Source of the DNA: an uncultured Acidimicrobiaceae bacterium
GTDB lineage: Bacteria > Actinomycetota > Acidimicrobiia > Spongiisociales > UBA5794
Reading direction: 5' to 3'
Assembly (NCBI GenBank): GCA_947258985.1
Contig: CAMYKI010000014.1
Span: 1-57,930, forward strand
Length of the DNA: 57,930 nt
In this document: piece by piece, positions 27,894-38,108 of the stretch
How the letters are laid out: the number at the start of each line of letters is the position of its first letter
Position numbering within the stretch: position 1 is the stretch's first letter
Program-made: the position numbers and the translations under genes
Notes under the pieces: generated by a model
The model's input: the letters and a program-made list of their open reading frames with translations, nothing else
Told to the model about the DNA's origin: nothing
The model's database searches: none

Positions 27894-28606
27894 CGCTTGA
27901 GGATGAATCGGATGGCCAGAATCGCCAGTTCGTACAGCAGGTACATCGGCGTCGCAAGAAGCAAGAGAGTCAGCGGGTCGCCCCCCGGCGTCATGAGCGC
28001 GGCGGCAACGACCACAAAAACGACCGCCCATCGACGCTGGGAACGCAGGGTCTCGCTGGTGATCAGCCCCAGGGCGGCAGCCGCGAACAGAAACACCGGG
28101 AACTGGAATGCAATACCGAACGCCAGGATGAACCGCATCGCAAAACTGAAGTAGAAGTTGACCCCGACAGTCTCCTGAAGAAGGTCACCGGCAAAGCTGA
28201 ACAGCACTCGCAACGCAAGAGGCAGCGTGAAGTAGCCAAGAACCACGCCGGCACCGAAGAGGAGCGCGATGACTCCAGATAGTGGATAGACATATCGCTT
28301 CTCCCTCTGCGTCAACGCCGGGCCCATGAACCGCCAGATTTGATAGATGATCACGGGGCTGGCCAGAATCGTTCCGCCGAACAGGGCAACGCGCAGAGCC
28401 AGCGAAAACGGCTCGGTCGGCTGAAAGAATGCCAGTGGCTGATCGGTAGCGCCTTCGTATGGTCTCGCCAGCAGTTCGAGAATGTCTCGGTAGAAGATGA
28501 ACCCGACGACTGTTCCGATCGCAACTGCGACCACTGATTTGATGATCCTCGACCGCAACTCGACGAGGTGGCTCATGAGCGACATACGCGCCGAAGGAGA
28601 GGTCAC
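27890..28606 (-). CDS. tatC: Sec-independent protein translocase TatC
   Basis: A 238-residue polytopic membrane protein with six hydrophobic spans. TatC signatures include MSLMSHLVELRSRIIKS at the N-terminus (signal-peptide contact), FQPTEPF in the first periplasmic loop, and 'FALAFGIAFQFPVFL'-like text in span four (here FILAFGIAFQFPVFLF). It recognises twin-arginine signal peptides and forms the export channel with TatA/B. Its ATG overlaps the tatA/B stop by 4 nt and its stop overlaps helY. Confidence 0.95.
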   Translation of the reverse strand: MTSPSARMSLMSHLVELRSRIIKSVVAVAIGTVVGFIFYRDILELLARPYEGATDQPLAFFQPTEPFSLALRVALFGGTILASPVIIYQIWRFMGPALTQREKRYVYPLSGVIALLFGAGVVLGYFTLPLALRVLFSFAGDLLQETVGVNFYFSFAMRFILAFGIAFQFPVFLFAAAALGLITSETLRSQRRWAVVFVVVAAALMTPGGDPLTLLLLATPMYLLYELAILAIRFILKR

Positions 28607-29010
28607 GAATCTTCGCCTTCGTCGGCTCCGGCGTCATCAGGCGACTCTTTGTCGGCACCGGTCGCGGGTTCTGTCGACGGACGATTTATGACGTCGTCGA
28701 CCTCAGCGTTGGTTTCGCTCAGTTGGCCCTCGACCTCCTGCTTGGCCTGCACCACCTCGTCACTCAGCGATGTGAGCGTCCCGCCTACCTCCTGCTGGAC
28801 GCCTTTCAACTCGTCGCTCACATCTTTCAATGGCTGGGCGACATCCTGGAATTCCCCCTCGAATTCGTGGCGCAGATCTGAAGCCATCGTTCGTGCTTTG
28901 CGAACGAGATTCCCCGTCTTCCTGGCGATCTCGGGCAACCGTTGTGGCCCGAATACGATCAGAATGACGAGGACAATCGTCGCGATCTCGGAGAGGGTGA
29001 AGTTCGGCAT
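28603..29010 (-). CDS. Twin-arginine translocase subunit TatA/TatB
   Basis: A 135-residue protein with one N-terminal transmembrane helix (IATIVLVILIVFG), a hinge with the conserved Phe-Gly-Pro (FGPQRLPEIARKTGNLVRKAR), an amphipathic helix and a long acidic, probably disordered tail. FGP and the longer tail are somewhat TatB-like, but single-TatA/B organisms use this form for both roles. No second TatA-like gene is in the window. It partners with the adjoining tatC. A clear terminator for the upstream gene lies at 29071-29100, so tatA-tatC-helY may have their own promoter in 29011-29070. Confidence 0.9.
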   Translation of the reverse strand: MPNFTLSEIATIVLVILIVFGPQRLPEIARKTGNLVRKARTMASDLRHEFEGEFQDVAQPLKDVSDELKGVQQEVGGTLTSLSDEVVQAKQEVEGQLSETNAEVDDVINRPSTEPATGADKESPDDAGADEGEDS

Positions 29011-29070
29011 GAGGACGTGATGGTAGTGGGCATCGCGTCCGACTCGACGGGCCGGAGCGGCCCCATACGA

Positions 29071-29100
29071 GAAAAGTGCCGGTCCATCGGGCCGGCACTT
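29071..29100 (-). terminator. Intrinsic terminator of the zinc-ribbon gene
   Basis: On the minus strand a perfect stem AAGTGCCGG / CCGGCACTT closes a 9-nt loop and is followed by TTTTCTC, a classic rho-independent terminator. It lies 28 bp past the stop of the zinc-ribbon gene at 29129 and before the tatA/B start, and so separates the pafA-pafC run from the tat-helY run. Confidence 0.8.
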
Positions 29101-29128
29101 CCACTCTGGAGTATGGCTTGGTTTGTCC

Positions 29129-29422
29129 TCAGCTCGTCGCCAACTCGGAGAACCAGTCGTCGCTGTCGAGCGAGGTCACAAATCCGTCGATTTCCTGTTC
29201 GGTGATCGGCCCGGTGGTCGCAATTATGTCGTACTCGACTCCGGTTGCAAGAAGAATGCTGACAACCCTGTGGTTGGCCGGGCGTCGCTGCGTTATTCCG
29301 CAGAATGGGCATGAGAAGCGGTATGTACCGTTCGAGGTTTCCGAGCTCAGCTCGAGCCCGATATCGGCCGTGGTGAGTTCTACGTCGCCACAGCGATTGC
29401 ACGTAGTCCTTATCGTGGTCAT
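29129..29422 (-). CDS. Zinc-ribbon hypothetical protein
   Basis: A 97-residue protein from the ATG at 29422 (MTTIRTTCNRCGDVELTTADIG). Two CxxC pairs (CNRC at residues 8-11 and CPFC near 38-41) form a zinc ribbon embedded in beta-rich sequence. The C-terminal 30 residues are acidic (ITEQEIDGFVTSLDSDDWF). Similar uncharacterised proteins are widespread in actinobacteria. It lies about 100 bp downstream of pafC and is closed by an intrinsic terminator. No function can be proposed. Confidence 0.75.
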   Translation of the reverse strand: MTTIRTTCNRCGDVELTTADIGLELSSETSNGTYRFSCPFCGITQRRPANHRVVSILLATGVEYDIIATTGPITEQEIDGFVTSLDSDDWFSELATS

Positions 29423-29522
29423 TGGCCCTACTCCATGAGTGTGAATCTCTCCCCTTTCACATCGGCACACGCGAGACCGGCTAAATGACTATTTGGCAGG
29501 TAGTCATTTTGCGGGCTGGGAA

Positions 29523-30455
29523 CTAGTCCGGTGCGTAGCTCGCCAGGATTTTCGACCGCAATTCTTCCAGCGTGGCTGCAACAGCTTCCCCCTCCACCAG
29601 GTCGGCGGCCGAACCCAGCCGAAGCAGCAGACGGGCCACCACGAGCGGATCGGATGCCGAGAAGCGAACTACCAGACCATCGCCGCCGTCCCGCACAACC
29701 TCGACCGGGTAGTAATCCGCAACCCACCGGGCGGCGTCTCGGAGCACGATCGTTGCCCGCACGTCCTCTGCGCCCGGGGTGTACCCGATCTCGGGCTCGA
29801 GGGATCGCGGTATAACGGTGAAGGTTTCTCCGGTCGCCTCAATATCCCTGATGCGGTCGACGCGGAAGACCCGTTCCGCTTCGGCCATCCGACAGTGGCC
29901 CCGCAAGTACCAATTCCCCATCGTGGTGAATACCGCCCAGGGCTCGACGTCCCTCTCCGTCGTCTGGCCCGACGCAATCGCCGTATGGACGATTCGGACC
30001 ACCTCCCCCGAAGCAGCTGAACCGCGCAGCTCACCAACAAACGGCGGCTCGGCGAGATCTACCACGAGGGCGTCGCCGTCATCTCCCAGCACCACCCGTT
30101 GCAGCTTCTCGACTGCTGTCTCCAGCGCCTCAGGAGCTTGGCCCGTCGATATCAGCGCCATACCCGAGGCGAGCAGCGATAGAGCCTCCGGCGGGGTGAG
30201 CCTGACCGGATTTGCAAAGTAGTCGGCGAGTTCGACGATCACCTCGTCATCGTCGATATAGGCCACCATGAGGTCCCCGGGGCCGTATCCCGGCAACCCG
30301 CAGACAAACACGAGGTCGAGGTCGGCGGCGAGTTCCCGCTCCGTGTAGCCAAACCGTTCACACACCTCAGCAACGCTGGCTCCGGAGTTGGCAATGACCC
30401 AGGGCAGCATGGCCAGAATTCGGTTCAGTCGCTGTGCAGTCCTTGTGCTGGTCAT
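29523..30455 (-). CDS. pafC: WYL-domain regulator PafC
   Basis: A 310-residue transcriptional regulator. It has an N-terminal winged helix (TAQRLNRILAMLPWVIANSGASVAEVCERFGYTERELAADLDLVFVCGLPGYGP), a central WYL domain (PWAVFTTMGNWYLRGHCRMAEAERVFRVDRIRDIE) and a C-terminal WCX extension. PafB and PafC form a heterodimer that activates the LexA/RecA-independent DNA-damage response in mycobacteria. Its start overlaps the pafB stop by 4 nt. It lies directly downstream of pafA-pafB, as in Mycobacterium. Confidence 0.92.
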   Translation of the reverse strand: MTSTRTAQRLNRILAMLPWVIANSGASVAEVCERFGYTERELAADLDLVFVCGLPGYGPGDLMVAYIDDDEVIVELADYFANPVRLTPPEALSLLASGMALISTGQAPEALETAVEKLQRVVLGDDGDALVVDLAEPPFVGELRGSAASGEVVRIVHTAIASGQTTERDVEPWAVFTTMGNWYLRGHCRMAEAERVFRVDRIRDIEATGETFTVIPRSLEPEIGYTPGAEDVRATIVLRDAARWVADYYPVEVVRDGGDGLVVRFSASDPLVVARLLLRLGSAADLVEGEAVAATLEELRSKILASYAPD

Positions 30456-31372
30456 ACTTCGCCCCGAACCAATGCGAGGAGTTGCTCACGCAACTCGGTC
30501 GGTTCGAGCAACTCTGCTGCGTCATCGAAAGAGAGCAGCCAGCCGATGAACGCCTCGGGGTTTGCAACCGGAATGGTGGCCAACAGAGACCCATCCGGTG
30601 TCTCTGCAGTGGAACCGCGATTGCCGATCTGGCGGCGGGCCCACCAGGCAACGGCAGGATCGAACAGAATCTTTGCGGTCAGGTCCTCAGCGCCCGCTTC
30701 CCAGGGTGCTCCCGGTATGGCATCTGCCGCCCGGAACCCCTCAGGACGCTCGAATACTCCCGGGTGGCCCCCCGCCCGCACATCCGTGGCCTTGTCCATG
30801 CGGAACACTTTTGTGCGGTCGTCGTCCTCTCCGACCAGGTACCAATGTCCGCGACGATGGACCAAACCGTAGGGAGCGACCCGACGGGGTTTGTCCCGGT
30901 AGCCGAACAGGACGTGCCGACGTTCCGCGATTGCCAGAAACGCGGTACCCAGGTCGTCCGACCCCTCGCTGAGCGCCGCCGCCAACGGCTCTCCCGATCC
31001 TGTGACCGGGGCGCCACCGAGCTTGAAGATCGCATCCGGGGCGGCAACCTGTCCGCCCATCCGAACCACCTCTGCCGCCAGCCACAGGGCGGCTCGTTCG
31101 TCGTCGGTCAAGCCCGGGTCGGGCAGCGCGTAAGTTTCCGGGTCGACGACGTACCCGTGCTCAACCTGCCACCCGTCGGTCGGTGCCAATTCGAGAGGAA
31201 TCCCCAGTCGTCGCAGTAGATCCTTGTCTCTCTCGAACATTCGGTGAAAGGCTTCGTCGGTTGCCTGGCCATAGCCGGATATCGTCGTCCGGATCTCTTC
31301 GGCCGTGACCGGCCGACCCACAGTCAGCAGGAAGGCGAGAAGGTTGAGGATGCGCTCGATGACTCGTTGCAC
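30452..31372 (-). CDS. pafB: WYL-domain regulator PafB
   Basis: About 306 residues from a GTG at 31372 (VQRVIERILNLLAFLLTVGRPVTAEEI); the open frame extends further but overlaps unrelated sequence. It has a winged helix followed by a WYL domain (RVAPYGLVHRRGHWYLVGEDDDRTKVFRMDKATDV) and a WCX extension. It partners PafC; despite the name, it is not needed for pupylation. It sits 53 bp after the pafA stop, between pafA and pafC. Confidence 0.92.
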   Translation of the reverse strand: MQRVIERILNLLAFLLTVGRPVTAEEIRTTISGYGQATDEAFHRMFERDKDLLRRLGIPLELAPTDGWQVEHGYVVDPETYALPDPGLTDDERAALWLAAEVVRMGGQVAAPDAIFKLGGAPVTGSGEPLAAALSEGSDDLGTAFLAIAERRHVLFGYRDKPRRVAPYGLVHRRGHWYLVGEDDDRTKVFRMDKATDVRAGGHPGVFERPEGFRAADAIPGAPWEAGAEDLTAKILFDPAVAWWARRQIGNRGSTAETPDGSLLATIPVANPEAFIGWLLSFDDAAELLEPTELREQLLALVRGEV

Positions 31373-31425
31373 GACCCAGACATTAGACCCCGGAAGGCGG
31401 GGGTCACGCAATAACCCCGTGTCGA

Positions 31426-32781
31426 CTAGAGCCCGGAGATCAGCTTCTCGACCCTGTCGTCGACCGACTTGAAGGGATCCTTGCACAGGACTGTGCGCTG
31501 TGCCTGATCGTTCAGCTTGAGGTGCACCCAATCGACGGTGAAGTCCCGTTTGCGCGCTTTTGCGGCCTTTATGAACTCGCCGCGGAGTTTTGCCCTGGTC
31601 GTCTGCGGCGGTTCGGTCATGGCACGCCGTACCCGCTCATCCGTGACGACCCTCTCCATCTCTCCGCGCCGCTCCAGGAGGTAGTAGAGCCCGCGATCGG
31701 TGTTGACATCGTGGTAGGAGAGATCGAGAAGCGCCAACTTCGCGTCCGACAGGCTCAGGTCGTATCTTGCCTGGTAGTTCTCGATCAGCCGGTATTTAGC
31801 AACCCAGTCGATCTCCCGATGAAGTGACATTGGGTCCTTCTCGAGTCCGGTGAGCAGCTTCTCCCACATCAAGATGGCGTCTTCGACCTCCGGGGGAAAT
31901 CCGGTGGTGCGCGAGTACCGCAATGCACGATCGAGGTACTCCCACTGAATGTCGAGCGCCGACATCTCCCGACCGTTTGCCAGCCGCACCCGCTTGCGGC
32001 AAGTCATGTCGTGTGAGATCTCACGGATGGCACGAATCGGATTCTCGAGCGTCAGATCCCGAAAGACGATGTCGTCTTCGAGCATCTGCAGCAGCGCCAT
32101 CGTCGTCCCTACCTTGGCATATGCGACGTATTCCGACATGTTCGAATCGCCGGCGATTACGTGGAGTCTGCGATAACGCTCGGCATCGGCGTGAGGTTCG
32201 TCGCGCGTATTGATGATGGGACGGCTCCGTGTCGTCGCCGACGAGATCCCCTCCCAAATGTGCTCTGCCCGCTGTGCTAGGGAATACACGGTGCCGCGGG
32301 CCGTGTGGAGTAGCTTCCCGGCGCCCGCAAAGACCTGACGCGTGACAAAAAAGGGTATGAGGGTGTCGATGATCTTCTGGAAGTCGCCGTGTCTCCCTAC
32401 GAGGTAGTTCTCGTGACAACCGTAGGAGTTGCCCGCCGAGTCGGTGTTGTTCTTGAACAGGTACACCTGGCCCCGGATACCTTCGTCTTCGAGGCGGCGC
32501 TCTGCACTATGAACGAGGCCTTCCAGGATCCGCTCTCCTGCACGATCGTGGGCGATCACGTCGTAGAGGCTGTCACACTCCGGCGTGGCGTATTCCGGAT
32601 GGCTTCCAACGTCTAGGTACAGCCGGGCACCGTTTTCGAGGAACACGTTCGACGATCTGCCCCAGCTGACGACCCGACGAAACAGGTATCGGGCCACCTC
32701 GTCTGGAGAGAGACGGCGTTGGCCGCGCAGAGTGCAAGTCACTCCATATTCGTTCTCGAGACCGAAGATCCTGCGGCGCAT
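31426..32781 (-). CDS. pafA: Pup-protein ligase PafA
   Basis: A 451-residue carboxylate-amine ligase of the glutamine-synthetase-like fold. The start is [16 protein letters not shown] at 32781, which puts metal-ligand Glu9 and catalytic Asp57 ([10 protein letters not shown]) at the positions known from Mycobacterium PafA. Further signatures are [39 protein letters not shown] and [10 protein letters not shown] near the C-terminus. It uses ATP to form an isopeptide bond between the terminal Glu of Pup and substrate lysines. It is separated from prcA by one divergent small gene. Confidence 0.96.
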   Translation of the reverse strand: MRRRIFGLENEYGVTCTLRGQRRLSPDEVARYLFRRVVSWGRSSNVFLENGARLYLDVGSHPEYATPECDSLYDVIAHDRAGERILEGLVHSAERRLEDEGIRGQVYLFKNNTDSAGNSYGCHENYLVGRHGDFQKIIDTLIPFFVTRQVFAGAGKLLHTARGTVYSLAQRAEHIWEGISSATTRSRPIINTRDEPHADAERYRRLHVIAGDSNMSEYVAYAKVGTTMALLQMLEDDIVFRDLTLENPIRAIREISHDMTCRKRVRLANGREMSALDIQWEYLDRALRYSRTTGFPPEVEDAILMWEKLLTGLEKDPMSLHREIDWVAKYRLIENYQARYDLSLSDAKLALLDLSYHDVNTDRGLYYLLERRGEMERVVTDERVRRAMTEPPQTTRAKLRGEFIKAAKARKRDFTVDWVHLKLNDQAQRTVLCKDPFKSVDDRVEKLISGL

Positions 32782-32854
32782 GCCCGGAACAGTAGTGCAG
32801 CGCCGACGGCACCGGCCCGTCATCACAGGTGCCGGCCGGTGGGATAATCATCCG

Positions 32855-33091
32855 ATGACGGATGGATATGCCTGCATCGCAACGGTCGCAGACCTCAACC
32901 TGGCCAACGTGGCCGCCGCACAGCTACGGAGCGAAGGGCTAGATGTGCGTGTACACGGCGAGGCCACAGGGCCCTTTCCGGTGACCATCGGGCGTCTCGC
33001 AGAGACCCAGCTCTGGGTAAGGGCCGACGATGCCGCCGCGGCTGCCCGGGTGCTCGAAGAGGTCGGCATCGCCTGTAACCCGGAACTCTGA
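32855..33091 (+). CDS. DUF2007-like small protein between pafA and prcA
   Basis: A 78-residue protein (MTDGYACIATVADLNLANVAAAQLRSEGLDVRVHGEATG...) with a beta-alpha-beta pattern and a C-terminal LWVRADDAAAAARVLEE. This resembles the DUF2007 'putative signal-transducing protein' family, whose members often accompany proteasome or phosphatase genes but have no proven function. It is transcribed against its neighbours: divergent from pafA (73 bp) and convergent with prcA (9 bp). A promoter must therefore lie in 32782-32854. Confidence 0.7.
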   Translation: MTDGYACIATVADLNLANVAAAQLRSEGLDVRVHGEATGPFPVTIGRLAETQLWVRADDAAAAARVLEEVGIACNPEL

Positions 33092-33100
33092 GCGACTAAA

Positions 33101-33781
33101 TTACGCCCTGGCGGCACCGATCTCGGATGGTGTCAGCCTGCGGAACTTGCGTCTCCCCAGATTCCGGTCCAGCGCCGCAGCCTCCCAGTCGTCGTCTCCC
33201 ACGGTCGTTTCGAGGACCTCCTCGATCGTGTCCGTCGCAAGTCGCACCGCGGTTGCCAGGTCTGGTCGGTCGGCCAACGCCTCAACGAGGCGTTCGGTCA
33301 GCTCCTCTTCCATGCCACCCATTGCCCCAAACCTCTTCATATCTCGCAGAGTGCCGTCGAACTGGATCCGATAGAGCTTCGTGTCTTCCGGGGCGTTGCC
33401 CACCTCTGCGATCATGACTTCGATCTCGTACGGCTTCATCTCATGGGTGAAGATCTGGCCGAGGGTTTGGGCGTAGGCGTTGGCGAGTCCTTTGGCGGTG
33501 ACATCTTCACGCTCGTAGGAGTAGCCCTTGAGATCGGCGTAGCGGATCCCGGCGACCCGCAACATCTCGAACTCATTGAACCGACCTACACCCGCAAACG
33601 CGACCTTGTCGTAGATCTCGCTCGTCTTGTGAAGCGAGCCGCTCGGGTTCTCCCCGATCAGGAGCACACCGTCGTCGTATTCGATGACGATGATGGGTCG
33701 TCCCCTGGCGATCCCCTTGCGAGCAAACTCCGCTCGATCCTTGGTAAGTTGCTCCGGGGGAACGTAGAAAGGCATCGTCAT
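33101..33781 (-). CDS. prcA: 20S proteasome alpha subunit
   Basis: A 226-residue alpha-type subunit. It has the N-terminal helix H0 region (PFYVPPEQLTKDRAEFARKGIARGRPIIVIEY), the core GVLLIGENPSGSLHKTSEIYDKVAFAGVGRFNEFEMLRVAGI, and no N-terminal threonine nucleophile, as expected for the gate-forming outer ring. It forms heptameric rings that stack on PrcB rings and dock Mpa. Its start overlaps the prcB stop by 4 nt. Confidence 0.95.
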   Translation of the reverse strand: MTMPFYVPPEQLTKDRAEFARKGIARGRPIIVIEYDDGVLLIGENPSGSLHKTSEIYDKVAFAGVGRFNEFEMLRVAGIRYADLKGYSYEREDVTAKGLANAYAQTLGQIFTHEMKPYEIEVMIAEVGNAPEDTKLYRIQFDGTLRDMKRFGAMGGMEEELTERLVEALADRPDLATAVRLATDTIEEVLETTVGDDDWEAAALDRNLGRRKFRRLTPSEIGAARA

Positions 33782-34578
33782 GGGCGGCCTCCCAGCACCG
33801 TCTCGGCGATCTCAGCCACCCGCTCATCGGAGACCTCGGTGATTCCCTCGTCATCCACGACAACGACGTTGGGGAAAATGCCGCGTCTCAGATCCGGCCC
33901 GCCGGTAGCGGCGTCCTCCTCGGCTGCGGCCACCAGCGCCTCAACGGCGATGGCCATCGCTCCATCCTCGTCCATCTGTTCTGTGTAGACACCCTTGAGG
34001 AAAGCCTTTGCTTCCGACCCCCCTGAACCGGTTGCCGCGTAGTCCTGCTCCTCGTACCGACCACCGACCACGTCGAATGTATAGAGGCGTCCTACGTCAT
34101 CGGCTTCGTCGTATCCGCAGAACAAGGGAACAACAATCAATCCCTGGAAGGCGAGAGCAAGGTTGCCCCGCACCATTCGTGCGAGATAGTTGGCCTTGCC
34201 CTCGAGGCTGAGCCGTGTCCCCTCGATCTTTTCATAGTGTTCGAGTTCTGTCTGGAACAGCTTGATCAGTTCTATTGCCATGCCGGCTGTCCCGGAAATG
34301 GCCACCGCGGAAAACTCGTCTGCCGGGTAGACCTTCTTGACCCGCCGATGTGCGATCACATTGCCGGCCGTAGCTCGCCGGTCTCCCGCCATGATCACAC
34401 CGTCTGAATATCGAACTGCCAGAACCGTTGTCGCTTCTGGGATGTCGAGAGGCCCGCGACCGGTGCCGGCCGCCCACGATGGCGCCATCTGGTGTGATTC
34501 GAGCAGAGAGAGAAAGCTCGAACTGGGGACAACTGAGTCCCCAGGCAGGCCATGCGGTGCGGGCATGGTGCCGCTCAC
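33778..34578 (-). CDS. prcB: 20S proteasome beta subunit
   Basis: A 266-residue beta-type subunit made with a propeptide of about 49 residues. The mature protein should begin at the Thr50-Thr51 pair in [25 protein letters not shown], which carries the catalytic N-terminal Thr, with the lysine and Asp of the family following. [19 protein letters not shown] and [17 protein letters not shown] are family signatures. It provides the proteolytic sites inside the barrel. Its ATG overlaps the pup stop by 4 nt, so pup, prcB and prcA are translationally coupled. Confidence 0.95.
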   Translation of the reverse strand: MSGTMPAPHGLPGDSVVPSSSFLSLLESHQMAPSWAAGTGRGPLDIPEATTVLAVRYSDGVIMAGDRRATAGNVIAHRRVKKVYPADEFSAVAISGTAGMAIELIKLFQTELEHYEKIEGTRLSLEGKANYLARMVRGNLALAFQGLIVVPLFCGYDEADDVGRLYTFDVVGGRYEEQDYAATGSGGSEAKAFLKGVYTEQMDEDGAMAIAVEALVAAAEEDAATGGPDLRRGIFPNVVVVDDEGITEVSDERVAEIAETVLGGRP

Positions 34579-34769
34579 TCGCCGCCCTTTTGAACGTAGT
34601 TCTTGACAAATTCCTCGGCGTTCTCCTCGAGAACAGTGTCGATCTCGTCGAGGATGTCATCGATGCGCTCCGTCAGGGCTTCCCCCTGTTCCTCGGCAAC
34701 GATCTCATCAGCCGCTTCTTCGGCCTCAGATTCCCGGGAATGGGATTCCTTGCGCTCTCTTTCAGTCAT
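34575..34769 (-). CDS. pup: Prokaryotic ubiquitin-like protein Pup
   Basis: A 64-residue, highly charged, probably disordered protein. The Mpa-binding helix lies in the second half ([24 protein letters not shown]). The C-terminus is Gly-Gly-Glu, so Pup is ready for ligation by PafA without the deamidation of a terminal Gln that mycobacterial Pup (GGQ) needs. Its start overlaps the dop stop by 8 nt and its stop overlaps prcB, in the order dop-pup-prcB-prcA that is standard for actinobacteria. Confidence 0.95.
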   Translation of the reverse strand: MTERERKESHSRESEAEEAADEIVAEEQGEALTERIDDILDEIDTVLEENAEEFVKNYVQKGGE

Positions 34770-36255
34770 TGTCGCCTCCTAACGCCCGCAGCAGTTCCGC
34801 CGGGGTGTCCGCACGGTCGAGCAACTCGCCCACTCGATCCTTGCCACCACGAAGCGGTTCCATCATAGGCACCCGACGCAACGATTCTTCCCCGATGTCG
34901 AACACCAGGGAATCCCAGTTGGCGGCGACCAGAGACTCCCCGAATCGAGACACACACATGCCGCGGAAGTAGGCGCGCGTCCCCTCTGGTGGACGGCGCA
35001 CCGCACCGTCGATCTGCTCGTCGCTGAATAGGCGCTGCATCCGGCCACCGGCCGCAAGACGGTTGTACAGCCCGCGGTCGGGGTCCACGTCGTGGTATTG
35101 CAGATCGAGCAAACGAAGCTTCGGCGCATCCCATTCGAGGCCATCGCGTGCCCGGTAGCCTTTGAACAGCCGCAGCTTCGCTGCCCAGTCGAGCCTATCG
35201 GCCACGAGCATTGGATCCTGCTCGAGGTCGGCGAGGATCTCCTCCCAGACTCGCATCACGTCGCCGTAGATCACACCGTTGTCTGCTTCACTCACATATT
35301 TTGCGACCCACTCGAGATACTGCCACTGCGCCTCCAGGGCCGTCATCGTGCGCCCATTCTCCATCTCAATCGGCCGTGCCAGGGATGTGTCATGGCTGAC
35401 CTGCCACACCGAACGCACCGGGTCCGCCATGATGAGAGACTCCGGAATCGCTTCCGCTTCCACTGCCTCCAGCATCGCTGCGGTGGCCCCGAGCTTCAGA
35501 TACGTCTGGAATTCGGACAGGTTGGCATCACCGATGATCACGTGAAGCCGGCGATATTTGGCGGGGTCAGCGTGGGGCTCATCGCGGGTATTGATGATGG
35601 GGCGCTTCAGCGTCGTTTCGAGACCGACTTCCTCCTCGAAGAAGTCCGCCCGCTGAGTCAGTTGGAAGTCGACCTCGGGCCGCCCATTCTCGCTGCCAAC
35701 CTTTCCCGATCCTGTGAAGATCTGGCGGGTCGCAAAAAAGCCGGTCATGTGCTCAACGACTTGGCCGAATGGCATGGCTCGCGAGATCAGATAGTTCTCG
35801 TGCGCCCCGTAGGAATTCCCCTTGCCATCGCTGTTGTTCTTGTGAATGACAAACCGCTGCCCTTCGGGAAGCAGCTGTTGAGCATTGCGGACGGCTCTGG
35901 CGAGCACACGCTCCCCGGCTTTGTCGTACAACGCCGCCTCCAGCGGATCGGCACACTCCGGGCTCGAATACTCGGGGTGAGCATGGTCGACGTAGAACCG
36001 AGCCCCGTTGCCGAGGACGACGTTGACGAGACCCGACTCCATATCAAACGATGGCGTCAGATCGAAGCCAAAACCGCGCGCATCCCTCCCCGGCGATTCC
36101 TCATCGAACGACCATTTGATCCTCGCCCGCTGGCCTGCGTATGAGTTGACCAGCGTTGAGGCAGCGGCGACCGGGTTGAAGTCCGTCTGGTTGAGGACGG
36201 TGATGCCGAACTCGGTCTCGGTCCCCAGCACTATTTGGGGGACGGCGTCTGTCAC
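34762..36255 (-). CDS. dop: Depupylase / Pup deamidase Dop
   Basis: About 497 residues from a GTG at 36255 ([20 protein letters not shown]). It is homologous to PafA, with the metal-binding ETEFG, catalytic Asp90 in [31 protein letters not shown] and [21 protein letters not shown]. The extra 'Dop loop' near residues 40-65 ([23 protein letters not shown]) distinguishes it from the ligase. Since the local Pup already ends in Glu, its main task is removing Pup from substrates. Its start overlaps the mpa stop by 4 nt. Confidence 0.95.
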   Translation of the reverse strand: MTDAVPQIVLGTETEFGITVLNQTDFNPVAAASTLVNSYAGQRARIKWSFDEESPGRDARGFGFDLTPSFDMESGLVNVVLGNGARFYVDHAHPEYSSPECADPLEAALYDKAGERVLARAVRNAQQLLPEGQRFVIHKNNSDGKGNSYGAHENYLISRAMPFGQVVEHMTGFFATRQIFTGSGKVGSENGRPEVDFQLTQRADFFEEEVGLETTLKRPIINTRDEPHADPAKYRRLHVIIGDANLSEFQTYLKLGATAAMLEAVEAEAIPESLIMADPVRSVWQVSHDTSLARPIEMENGRTMTALEAQWQYLEWVAKYVSEADNGVIYGDVMRVWEEILADLEQDPMLVADRLDWAAKLRLFKGYRARDGLEWDAPKLRLLDLQYHDVDPDRGLYNRLAAGGRMQRLFSDEQIDGAVRRPPEGTRAYFRGMCVSRFGESLVAANWDSLVFDIGEESLRRVPMMEPLRGGKDRVGELLDRADTPAELLRALGGDND

Positions 36256-38039
36256 AGATATTGTCCCGGCGTGACCGCTTCGATGGTCCGGCTCTCGCCA
36301 TCTCCCTCGATCAGTGTCCGCACGTACACAATGCGCTCGCCCTTCTTGCCCGAGATGCGCGCCCAATCGTCCGGGTTGGTCGTGTTGGGGAGGTCTTCGT
36401 GCTCCCGGAATTCCTGGACGATGGCGTCCAACAGGTATTGCTCGCGCAAACCGGTGCTCTCACCAGCGATCTCTCGTTTGATCGCGTCCTTCTTGGCCCG
36501 ACGCACGATGTTCTCCACCATGGCTCCGCTGGCGAAGTCGCGGAAGTAGAGGACCTCACGATCACCGTTGGCGTATGTGACCTCGAGGAATCGGTTCTCA
36601 TCAGCCTCGGAGTACATCCGCTCGACCACTCGCCCGATCATCGAACCGGTGAGTGCCGCTGCATCCCCATCGTGTTCGGCCAATGCCTCTTCTGAGTACG
36701 GCAGGTCTGGTCGCAGATATATGTCAAAGATCTTCCTCGCAGCCTCTGGCCCGGGACGGTCAATCTTGACCTTCACATCGAGCCTGCCGGGACGAAGGAT
36801 CGCCGGATCGATCAAGTCTTCGCGGTTGGAGGCGCCGATGACGATGACATTCTTCAGCGATTCGACACCGTCGAGTTCCGAAAGCAGCTGCGGTACGATC
36901 GTCGATTCAACATCCGAAGAGACCCCGGTTCCGCGGGTACGGAACAGCGAGTCCATCTCATCGAAGAACACAATGACGGGAACGCCCTCGTCAGACTTCT
37001 CCTTGGCTCGCTGGAAAATGCTTCGGATCTGCCGCTCGGTCTCGCCAACGTACTTGTTGAGCAACTCCGGGCCTTTGATATTGAGGAAGTAGGAGCGGAC
37101 GTCCTCGTCGCCCTCCTTCTCCGCCACGGCCTTGGCAAGGCTGTTGGCCACAGCTTTCGCGATGAGCGTCTTACCGCACCCCGGAGGGCCGTAGAGGAGG
37201 ACACCCTTCGGCGGGGGCAGGCTGTAGTCGAGGAAACGTTCCTTGTACAAGTAAGGAAGCTCAACTGCGTCGCGGATGGTCTCGATCTGCTCTTCAAGGC
37301 CGCCGATCTCGGCATAGGTGATGTCTGGAACCTCTTCCAGCACCAGCTCTTCGACCTCGGGTCTGATCAACTTCTCGAGCACCAATCCCGTCTTTGGCTC
37401 GATTCTCACGTGATCCCCGGCGCGCAAGAACTCCTTGTCGACAGGAGCGCCCAGCTCGACGACACGTTCCTCGTCGGCGCGGCCGAGAACGAGGAGCCGC
37501 CCGTCGGGTAGGGCCTCCTTCACAGCAACGACCTCGCCCACCGGGTCGAATTCCCGGATGTCGATGATGTTGTACGCCTCGTTCAGCAGGACTTCTTGCC
37601 CGACCTCGAGCTCTTTGATCTCCAGATTCGGTTCGACGTTGACGCGCAGCTTGCGGCCGGCAGTGAATACGTCGGCTGTGCCGTCCTGGTTGATGCCCAG
37701 AATCACGCCGAATGGATTGGGCGGAGCCGTCAACTTCTCGACCTCGTCGCGCAACAAGGCCAACTGTTCCCTGGTCTCTTCGAGGGCGGAAGACAGTTTC
37801 TGATTCTGGCCGGCCGCCTGAGCCAGCTTGTTCCTGCTCTCCAGCAGACGCTCTTCGAGAACGCGAACGCGACGTGGTGCGTCCTGCAGGCGGCGACGCA
37901 GCACGGCTATCTCTTCTTCGAGCATGCGAACCGTCGTTCGCAACTCCTCACGGTCTCTCGAGGAGTCCTCCATCATGGCCTCCGTTGGCTGATCGACTTC
38001 CTCTTCAGTGTAGGCCGCCGGAACCCTTAGAGGCCCCAT
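36252..38039 (-). CDS. mpa: Mycobacterial-type proteasomal ATPase Mpa/ARC
   Basis: A 595-residue AAA+ ATPase. It has an N-terminal coiled coil (about residues 20-100) that captures Pup, two OB-like domains, and an AAA module with Walker [14 protein letters not shown], Walker [13 protein letters not shown] and [18 protein letters not shown]. The C-terminus is Gln-Tyr-Leu, the penultimate-Tyr motif that docks into and opens the PrcA gate. It unfolds pupylated proteins into the PrcAB chamber. It is the first gene of the mpa-dop-pup-prcB-prcA run and diverges from the ferredoxin gene over 69 bp. Confidence 0.96.
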   Translation of the reverse strand: MGPLRVPAAYTEEEVDQPTEAMMEDSSRDREELRTTVRMLEEEIAVLRRRLQDAPRRVRVLEERLLESRNKLAQAAGQNQKLSSALEETREQLALLRDEVEKLTAPPNPFGVILGINQDGTADVFTAGRKLRVNVEPNLEIKELEVGQEVLLNEAYNIIDIREFDPVGEVVAVKEALPDGRLLVLGRADEERVVELGAPVDKEFLRAGDHVRIEPKTGLVLEKLIRPEVEELVLEEVPDITYAEIGGLEEQIETIRDAVELPYLYKERFLDYSLPPPKGVLLYGPPGCGKTLIAKAVANSLAKAVAEKEGDEDVRSYFLNIKGPELLNKYVGETERQIRSIFQRAKEKSDEGVPVIVFFDEMDSLFRTRGTGVSSDVESTIVPQLLSELDGVESLKNVIVIGASNREDLIDPAILRPGRLDVKVKIDRPGPEAARKIFDIYLRPDLPYSEEALAEHDGDAAALTGSMIGRVVERMYSEADENRFLEVTYANGDREVLYFRDFASGAMVENIVRRAKKDAIKREIAGESTGLREQYLLDAIVQEFREHEDLPNTTNPDDWARISGKKGERIVYVRTLIEGDGESRTIEAVTPGQYL

Positions 38040-38108
38040 GTCGATTGGTGCTTGTAGCCCGCTTCAGGCAGGTACACTCCTCCCCCATAAACCTGAGAAA
38101 GGGAACCA

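Noticed and set aside
35092-36144. Plus-strand open frame of 350 codons inside dop
   Set aside because: Its sequence has no recognisable domain and it is fully antisense to a well-conserved depupylase.
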